Below are positions 12,094 to 17,500 of a stretch of DNA of 17,500 nucleotides, one piece after another. Under the pieces are notes generated by a model that saw nothing but the letters and a program-made list of their open reading frames with translations, ran no database searches and had not been told where the DNA came from. Location of the stretch: assembly GCA_963170055.1 (NCBI GenBank), contig CAUJGJ010000093.1, positions 422,501 through 440,000 of the forward strand. Reading direction: 5' to 3'. Within the stretch, counting starts at the first letter, position 1, and each line of letters begins with the position of its first letter. This DNA comes from Halisarca cf. caerulea. Its lineage: Eukaryota > Porifera > Demospongiae > Chondrillida > Halisarcidae. The translations under genes were made by a program, and so were the position numbers.

Positions 12094-12387
12094 CCAATTT
12101 ACAACTAAGCGTGTTTAGGGGGTTCTCACACACGAAAAATCAGCCTTGTCACTGCGAATTGACCGCATCTATACATTTTATACACACCAAATCTTTTGAG
12201 ACTACCTAATTCACAATATGACCAACTTCGAGAGCAATACTGTCGTCGAGCGTCTCGTAACAGAACGATTTTGATCTTCAAACGACATTTCCCCATACAT
12301 CAGAATAGGCGATTCTGGCGCGTCTTCACCGTTGACCTCCAGTAACCTCATTATCGTGGGCGGTGGGCGTGGAATTGCATATGGTCT
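12094..12387 (-). repeat. Right long terminal inverted repeat of the inner element
   Basis: Reverse complement of the left repeat at 9593-9886 with scattered substitutions; ends GGTCT at 12387 followed by the AT target copy. The transposase start (11998) lies about 95 bp inside its inner edge, so each inverted repeat is placed to act as promoter for its neighbour gene. Confidence 0.85.
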
Positions 12388-12823
12388 ATTGATGTCAGAG
12401 GGAAGGAGATCCTAGTTCGTGGCACTGGTGCACACAAGCGACTCTGCACCATTACCCTGTCCTGCACTGCTTTGGGAGCAATGCTTACACCGTTTGTAAC
12501 ATTCAAAGCAAAAACCGACTTGACCCTATAAAGATGACATACAACACAAGAGACATTGTTGTTACCAACCAGCCCAAAGGGTGGATGGACAGCAATCTAA
12601 TGCTTGTGTGGATATATACAGAAAGTACTTGTCAAGTACACCAAAGGACACCATGCACTTTTAATCTTTGATACCTTCAAAGGCCACTTCACAAAAGAAG
12701 TGCTCCAAAGGCTGCAGACGAATGACATCACCGTGGTTACGATCCCAGTAGGCTGCACCAGCAAAATTCAGCTTCGAGACATCGGATGAAGAATCAGAAG
12801 GGGATGCAGACAGCACAGATTAA
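12388..12823 (+). pseudogene. Pogo-type transposase, C-terminal part, broken
   Basis: Continuation of the outer transposase after the insertion: DVRGKEILVRGTGAHKR and LSCTALGAMLTPFVTF (12391-12510), a stop and frame changes, then YNTRDIVVTNQPKGWMDSN, and TKGHHALLIFDTFKGHF with the second catalytic Asp (GAT 12670-12672). It then reads VTIPVGCTSKIQ, where pogo proteins continue with the third Asp and NKPFK. Here that whole stretch is missing, and an acidic tail ETSDEESEGDADSTD, ending at TAA 12821-12823, follows directly in another frame. So an internal deletion has removed the third catalytic residue. Non-functional. Confidence 0.85.
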
Positions 12824-13479
12824 TCCTAGAAAGAAACAATCATTTGACTTGTGTTTCCTTTCAGTATTAATTTCTGGTACATTTCCGTATGTGTCTCACG
12901 CAACAAATATTGTCTGACTGTTTAAATTTATTATTAGCCTTTTGAGTTTAGCAATATGCTTCCTTTTGCCAGTATATGTTAATCTGCATGGAATCTCCAT
13001 ACCACCAGCCTTCCTGCAATACCGTTGAGAACCAGTTACTAGGCCTTCAATAGTTCCACCGTGTTGCATAAATATATTACCCCATCAAGATATTTCTCTT
13101 GTAAATGTCCAACAGTAGTTAGCTAATCTCCACGTCTAACTTGCATGAGCAGCGACAGCAAAAGCGAGCATTATCTACTCAAAATACAGACGAAATAACA
13201 ATAATGCAATTGATCAATACAGAATTTAAGTGGCCTTTCATTGAAGCGATCCCCACCTAATTCACGTCCGAAGACTATTGTGGTGTTGACTGCAGCCTCC
13301 CACTGGTAACCACGAATCGCTGCCTCAATGGTTAACAGGAGTTCCGCCATTTTGTTCTCTATTATTTCGGCACTACTCTAATTATTCGTCGTGGTTTCCT
13401 AATTTTCGTCACGCTTCCGATTGTGTTCATTCTAATTCTAATTGTAGAGTTGGTCCTGGAATTTTCATGCTCTACCGAG
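12824..13479 (+). other. Non-coding right arm of the pogo-type element
   Basis: No gene seen. Near the end, ATTATTTCGGCACTACTCTAATTATTCG (13361-13388 region) directly repeats, in the same orientation, ATTATTTGGCACTCTTATTATTCG at the left end (about 8356-8378), followed by a TCCTAATTTTCGTCACG variant near 13397. These are the right-end counterparts of the left subterminal repeats. Confidence 0.6.
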
Positions 13480-13497
13480 TAATTAGAGAATTTACGG
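13480..13497 (-). repeat. Right terminal inverted repeat of the pogo-type element
   Basis: TAATTAGAGAATTTACGG, exact complement of the left end, followed by the TA target copy at 13498-13499. Confidence 0.9.
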
Positions 13498-13499
13498 TA

Positions 13500-14612
13500 T
13501 ACAGATTCTGCAGACTTAGTTTACATTAGGTGTAATTATATACAGGGAAGCCACTATTAAAGGACACCTCCAAAACGCAGCCATCTCCTTTAACAGGATG
13601 TGCATTGCTTAGCCCCATTTGACATCCATTGCCAGCAAACCACAGTTGAATCACAAAAGCATAATATAGAAGTCTTTCTAACATTTTCTGCCATACAGTA
13701 TCTGTACATTTAATTTAATTGATTTTCAATAATTAACCATACACCCACACCACCAGGCCTACATGGAGACTGCCATTTATAATACCTCTACCTCTAATTC
13801 ACGTCTATCAGGGTTAATCAAATTATGAAACCTCCAATTGGTATATTTATGTATATATATGTGTAAACTCTATTATGAAACAGTGTATAATGAATTTAAT
13901 TATTTGTTGTTCACTCAGTCTGTTAATAATCTGTTAAAACTATTTTTGCCAAAATACGTTTTAGGTGCCCTAATCAGCAAAAAAACCCATGGAAATCCGA
14001 TACAATACTTTCACTTAATTGCCTTGGTGCCAATTTCTATAGCTGGAAAGTATTACGGTGTTTTATTCACCGGAAAGGCTGGTTTTCTGTTTGCCTATCA
14101 AAAAATGGTCATGTTTAATAAAGTATTGTTATGCAGGGATATGATGTCACTGGTAGCCGTATCTATTATACACATACATACAGCAGCTTCCTGTTTCTGT
14201 GACCTCGTTTAATATGATGTGTAGTTTACAATTCGTGATGAATCAGATGTTGCTTATGCGTGCATTTCCAAACAGCTATAGGCTATTATACAAGCCCTGT
14301 TGATCCATGAAGGTCCTTTTGTGCGTATTATTATCCCTTTAACATCAAATATTCACCGCATGTTTTGTGACTGTGCACACTCCACCTTTTGGTAGGTGTT
14401 GTAAGTAAATAGAGGAGTTGTTCACTAAATTTTAAACTGGGAAGCTTATATTGTGTAACAGTTGCTATGAATCACCAAGGTTCAATAGTATTAGATGGTA
14501 GACAGTATCCCTTTGTATAGGTCCCTCAAATTTCAGCGAAGTACATGTCTATAAAATAATCATGCAATAGAATAGTGGAAAACATAGTCATGAAAATATT
14601 ATAAGATATGCG
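13500..14612. other. Non-coding DNA, no recognisable feature
   Basis: AT-rich. One open frame of 124 codons on + (13838-14212) is Leu/Phe/Tyr-rich and matches no family I know; it lacks splice or neighbour support and I treat it as chance. If the NACHT gene begins at 7535 this is intron. Confidence 0.45.
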
Positions 14613-14661
14613 GTACACTATAGCTGGTAAGCCTACATTGTGGGCTTACCAGCTAGTGTAC
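14613..14661. repeat. Long hairpin abutting the Tc1-like element
   Basis: GTACACTATAGCTGGTAAGCC (14613-14633) pairs with GGCTTACCAGCTAGTGTAC (14643-14661) with only a 2-base bulge and a 9-base loop. The right arm ends exactly where the AATACGGTAC terminal repeat starts, so this may be a tiny foldback element or part of a larger composite. Confidence 0.75.
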
Positions 14662-15327
14662 AATACGGTACTTTTATAATGAACTGAACGATATCGTGCG
14701 TTCGACCGACGGTCAACGAGGCAACAGTCGACGGTCGGGCACACCATGGCAATTCAACAGTCAGCGGACGCCACACGACGGTCAGTGGTCAATAGTAGAC
14801 GTCATCATTACGCAATGTTTACTTTGATGTGAATGTATTCAAGTTTTAGAAAATGGTGTATTCGATCGAGCTATATTGTTCAAGAAATTTTGCTTTTCAA
14901 GCGCAAAGTAAAGTCTTACCGCCGGATTGCAGATATTCTGGGCAAAGAGGGCCACACTATTACTAAGTCGGGGATATGTAGCTTTCTAAAGCAGTACGAA
15001 GAAAGAGGAAGCATCCTTAGAAAGCCTATAGAGAACAGGTACGAAGTCCAAGAAAAACTCGGCCATCCTTAAATTGGTAGACTCTCATATGGAGCAGGAC
15101 GATTAAGCCTCTCTGGAAGACCTTCGGAAACTCTTGCAGACAGATGATATCTGGTACTATTTTTAACCTATCTTGCTGTTCAACGCGTCAATACGTAGCG
15201 GTCAACACCTTGGTGAATACCGATCAATGCCTCAACAGACAGTGCTTGGACTAATTGACAGATTCTGGTCAGTCACTCAACCGACAGAGCGACATCGTTC
15301 ACTTTATTAAGAAAGTACCGTATTTTG
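14661..15327 (+). mobile_element. Tc1/mariner-like relic
   Basis: AATACGGTACTTT near 14662 is inverted at AAAGTACCGTATT (15312-15324), and similarity extends inward as TTATAATGAACTGAACGATATCG against TTAATAAAGTGAACGATGTCG. The span is about 667 bp, half the size of a full element. A TA lies left of the CA tip (14659-14660); the matching right-hand TA is not preserved. It holds a broken helix-turn-helix of a Tc1-type transposase and no catalytic domain, so it is an internally deleted, dead copy. Confidence 0.75.
14833..15168 (+). pseudogene. Tc1-like transposase N-terminal fragment, frameshifted
   Basis: ATG 14833 opens a 79-codon frame containing KVKSYRRIADILGKEGHTIT and SGICSFLKQYEERGSILRKP, the paired-like helix-turn-helix of Tc1-type transposases. 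After about 15045 homology moves to another frame (SKKNSAILKLVDSHMEQDD), then stop TAA, then ASLEDLRKLLQ in the same frame up to a stop at about 15168. The DDE domain is absent. It would bind terminal repeats in an intact protein; here it is a relic. Confidence 0.8.
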
Positions 15328-15887
15328 ACATGTGTGTTGTTGAGATGAGCATAGCATGAATGCATGTGCATGAACGACTTGTAGCATACCGTTAGCTAAG
15401 TGAGTGCTTATGGGTAAACTGATGTTGGTGTTCGGATAAGGAAAGTATATGCATTGGAAAATTTAGAGGAAACATGTTTTTAGGTTTTCCGCTCCCATCC
15501 ACTCCTATATATAACCCAAGAAAATTGTGATTAAAGGCATTGCGTCAGAAAAACCATTCATTTAGTGCATGTAGTCTCTGGAATACAGTATTTGCATTCT
15601 GTAAATATAATTATAGGAAACATGCCATCTTTCCCACACAAAGGGAATTTTGTGCGACAATCTTCCCGGGCAGGGAGAATCACCTTCTATCTAACCCACT
15701 ATGACAGGCGGGAGGACATTGCAAACAGTCAAATCCATGCCCGCTGACTCATTGCCCTATAGGTGTCGACTTTGTGTATAACCTTGTTAACATTTTGCCT
15801 ATATGTGTGGTATAATAGAGGTCTGCATGTAGTGCATGTAAGCAGGATTGTGTTCACTGGTATCACCTACTCTTCTTTCGCTTTTAG
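15328..15887. other. Non-coding stretch before the NACHT exon, with one unexplained small ORF
   Basis: ATG 15622 to TGA 15747 encodes 41 residues (starts MPSFPHKGNFVRQSSRAGR), noticeably richer in G+C than its surroundings and preceded by TATAATTATAG, an acceptor-like string. It ends in TGA before the next AG and does not join the NACHT exon in frame. I cannot assign it. It may be an alternative exon, an upstream ORF or repeat debris. Confidence 0.35.
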
Positions 15888-17500
15888 GCTTGCCAACAAC
15901 TGAAAGATTTGCATACTAGTCAATCCTCGAAAGGTGTACGCTTGAGATATGCACAAAGTACGGTTTATTATGTCAATTTAGCTATTAGAAAGGGCAGTTC
16001 CAGCAAGGATAAGCAAGATATATCCAGTTTTCTTAAAGCAACTATCTACGGTGTAGATCAGTACTGTTCTCAGGTCTCCAAGACAAACATCAAGTACAAA
16101 AATGTGTTGGCTTGTAGTGATGTTGATTCAGGTAAACGATACATCTTCAGTGGTTCCCCAGGATGCGGTAAAACTACGCTAGCCCACAAACTAACCCGAG
16201 ACCTTTACTCAGAGTGCCTACCAAATTCATACAAACTGGTTTTGTTTGTTGAGCTCCGTAAATTGAGATTGCATTTGATCCAGTCCCGAGGTTCCATAGG
16301 CCTCCCCTCATTGTTAAAGGTTTTGGGCGTCCCTGAAGGTCTGAGTACATCAATAGAAGAACAAGGTGGGCAAGGTGTAGCCTTGATTCTAGATGGCTTT
16401 GACGAGATAGCAGATGATGTCAAAATGTCATTTTGGCTAACCCACCTTTTCTCCAGAGAAACGCTGTACCTGAATAAGTGTGACATGTTTGTCACCACTA
16501 GATCATCACAGTTGGCCAAGCTGACAGATAAGTGTAGGGAACACCCTACTTTGATTGAAATTTTGGGATTCACTGAAAAGAATATCAATAGCTACATCAG
16601 AAAATATCCCTTCCATAGTCCGCATAAATCAGAGGAAGTCATCCAGAAGTTGGAGAGTCTTCCATTAATACGTGGGATGTGTAGCAATCCGAGAATCTTG
16701 GAGATATTGTGCAAACTTCACCACCATGTGCATGAAGAACCCCTTCCTGAAACACTAAGTGGTACATTTGCAAAATTCATCTGCCACCAGCTGGAGGAGG
16801 ACCTCAGTCAGAGACAGCCACCTGTCAGAGTGAGAATCAGGAATCTTCTTGAGGTCCCTGAAGACCACTTTCCAGGCTTCTATCAGCTGTGCGAAGTGGC
16901 CTACAAGTGCTGTCTGGAGCAGCGCCTCATTCTCACAGTAGAGGACTTGGGGACTCTGAAGCAGTACGAGGATAATCGTGGAAGCATTTACAACCTCTTG
17001 TTCTCTGAGGAAGTGGAGTCTTGTTCCCCAGTAGATGGTATCCTTTACCAAAGCGACCATAAAACAATACTGGAGACACTGGCAGCTGTTCACATTGGTC
17101 ACCTCAGACCAAGGGAACAAGAAGGGTTGTTGAAAGAGCTGTTTGAGGCTTTTCACATGGCCCTAGTATGGAGAATGTACTGTGGAGTGACTGGGCTTAA
17201 GTTTGTGGATGTGAAAATGATTTATCCCCTATCAGGAAGGGCAAGAGATGCCTTGCAGATGGATTCTTTACTACAATCAGTAGGTATGAACATAACAACA
17301 TTTGAAAAACACGACATGCTGCTGATGCTCTCACTATATGAAGCAAATGACAGAGGCTTTGCTAGTCGCGTTCTCAGTGACATTCTCAAAAATTGTATTG
17401 CCGTCGATATTATTGACGAGTACGATGCAACAGTTGTTACTCATACAATCTCTTGCCATCCTCAATTGGAAAGAGTATTTTTGGTAATACAGATGAATCA
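15888..17500 (+). CDS. NACHT-domain (NLR-type) receptor, large exon, 3' partial
   Basis: Likely cytosolic pattern-recognition/signalling ATPase of the NLR class, which oligomerises on nucleotide exchange. Acceptor CTTTCGCTTTTAG precedes 15888; the frame is then open for 537 codons to the window end. NACHT motifs in order: Walker A GSPGCGKT (about 16152-16175), Walker B LILDGFDEI (16383-16409; the D-G-F-D-E form typical of NACHT), and sensor-1-like FVTTRSS (16488-16508). Then ILGFTEKNINSYIRKY and LPLIRGMCSNPRILEILC, characteristic of the winged-helix approach in NLRs. The last 35 codons (IDEYDATVVTHTISCHPQLERVFL) resemble the segment just before leucine-rich repeats, which would lie beyond the window. 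About 80 codons precede Walker A in this exon and show no Death, CARD or PYD fold that I recognise. No stops or frameshifts. Minus-strand frames here are shadows. Confidence 0.92.

Larger units (their letters stand above)
9593..12387. mobile_element. ISL2EU/IS4EU-like transposon inserted in the pogo transposase
   Basis: The element begins AGACCATATGCAATTCC (9593) and ends with the complement at 12387; AT flanks it on both sides (9591-9592, 12388-12389). Removing it with one AT rejoins the outer transposase as ...SSTTI-DVRGKEILVRGTG..., so the boundaries are fixed by the host frame. It is 2795 bp, has inverted repeats near 290 bp, and two convergent genes: SAP-SWIM-YqaJ(start) on + and THAP-coiled coil-DDE on -. 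This gene pair and a 2-bp AT duplication match what I recall of the ISL2EU superfamily. The interior is deleted (see junction near 10977), so it is non-autonomous now. Confidence 0.85.
8341..13497 (+). mobile_element. Pogo/Tigger-type DNA transposon carrying a nested insertion
   Basis: Terminal inverted repeats CCGTAAATTCTCTAATTA (8341-8358) and its perfect complement (13480-13497), 18 of 18, are flanked by TA at 8339-8340 and 13498-13499, the Tc1/mariner/pogo target. The element is 5157 bp; without the inner insertion it is about 2360 bp, a normal pogo size. It carries a broken pogo-type transposase on the + strand (8648-9590 and 12391-12823) and a ~670 bp non-coding right arm. CTCTAATTATTCGTC-like motifs repeat inside both ends. 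Confidence 0.9.

Noticed and set aside
13838..14212. 124-codon hydrophobic open frame on +
   Set aside because: AT-rich low-information composition, no recognised family, no splice or expression context.
16205..17156. Open frames of 127 and 133 codons on the - strand
   Set aside because: They lie antisense to the continuous NACHT exon, whose + strand motifs are unambiguous.

Overview
The window is eukaryotic nuclear DNA, most likely from a marine invertebrate such as a demosponge. Genes are split by GT-AG introns, the DNA is AT-rich with (TA)n and GTATGTAC-like simple repeats, small TA-flanked inverted-repeat transposons are frequent, and a CYP4-type P450 sits beside a NACHT (NLR-type) receptor gene. 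The phylum is an inference; nothing in the sequence names the species.

Layout: 1-782 is non-coding (intron or flank). 783-3206 holds the last five coding exons of a CYP4-family cytochrome P450 on the + strand, with a small TA-flanked MITE in one intron ending about 20 bp before a splice acceptor. 3207-7534 is non-coding and repeat-rich: two (TA)n tracts, a ~709 bp inverted-repeat element (3707-4415), a GTGGTCT-rich stretch, a degenerate ~32 bp repeat family, and the decayed 3' end of a LINE reverse-transcriptase ORF. Two short candidate exons at 7535-7595 and 7694-7728 are phase-compatible with a long NACHT exon that opens at 15888 and runs off the window end. If they belong together, the 8.2 kb between them is one intron packed with mobile DNA.

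That interval holds a nested pair of transposons. The outer one (8341-13497) is a pogo/Tigger-type element with 18 bp perfect terminal inverted repeats and TA flanks; its transposase is broken by frameshifts, stops and a C-terminal deletion. An ISL2EU/IS4EU-like element (9593-12387) has inserted into its catalytic domain with a 2-bp AT duplication; taking out the insert and one AT restores the pogo reading frame across the site. The inner element has ~290 bp inverted repeats and two convergent genes: a SAP + SWIM-finger protein that enters a YqaJ nuclease domain (+), and a THAP + coiled-coil + DDE transposase (-). An internal deletion has fused the two gene ends near 10977, so both the nuclease and the DDE domain are cut off and the + strand ORF now ends in an antisense transposase tail. 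Further right are a hairpin (14613-14661) and a small Tc1/mariner-like relic (14661-15327).

The two host genes (P450 and NLR) look intact where visible; every transposase or reverse transcriptase is dead. The SAP-SWIM ORF is the only open mobile-element gene of any length.
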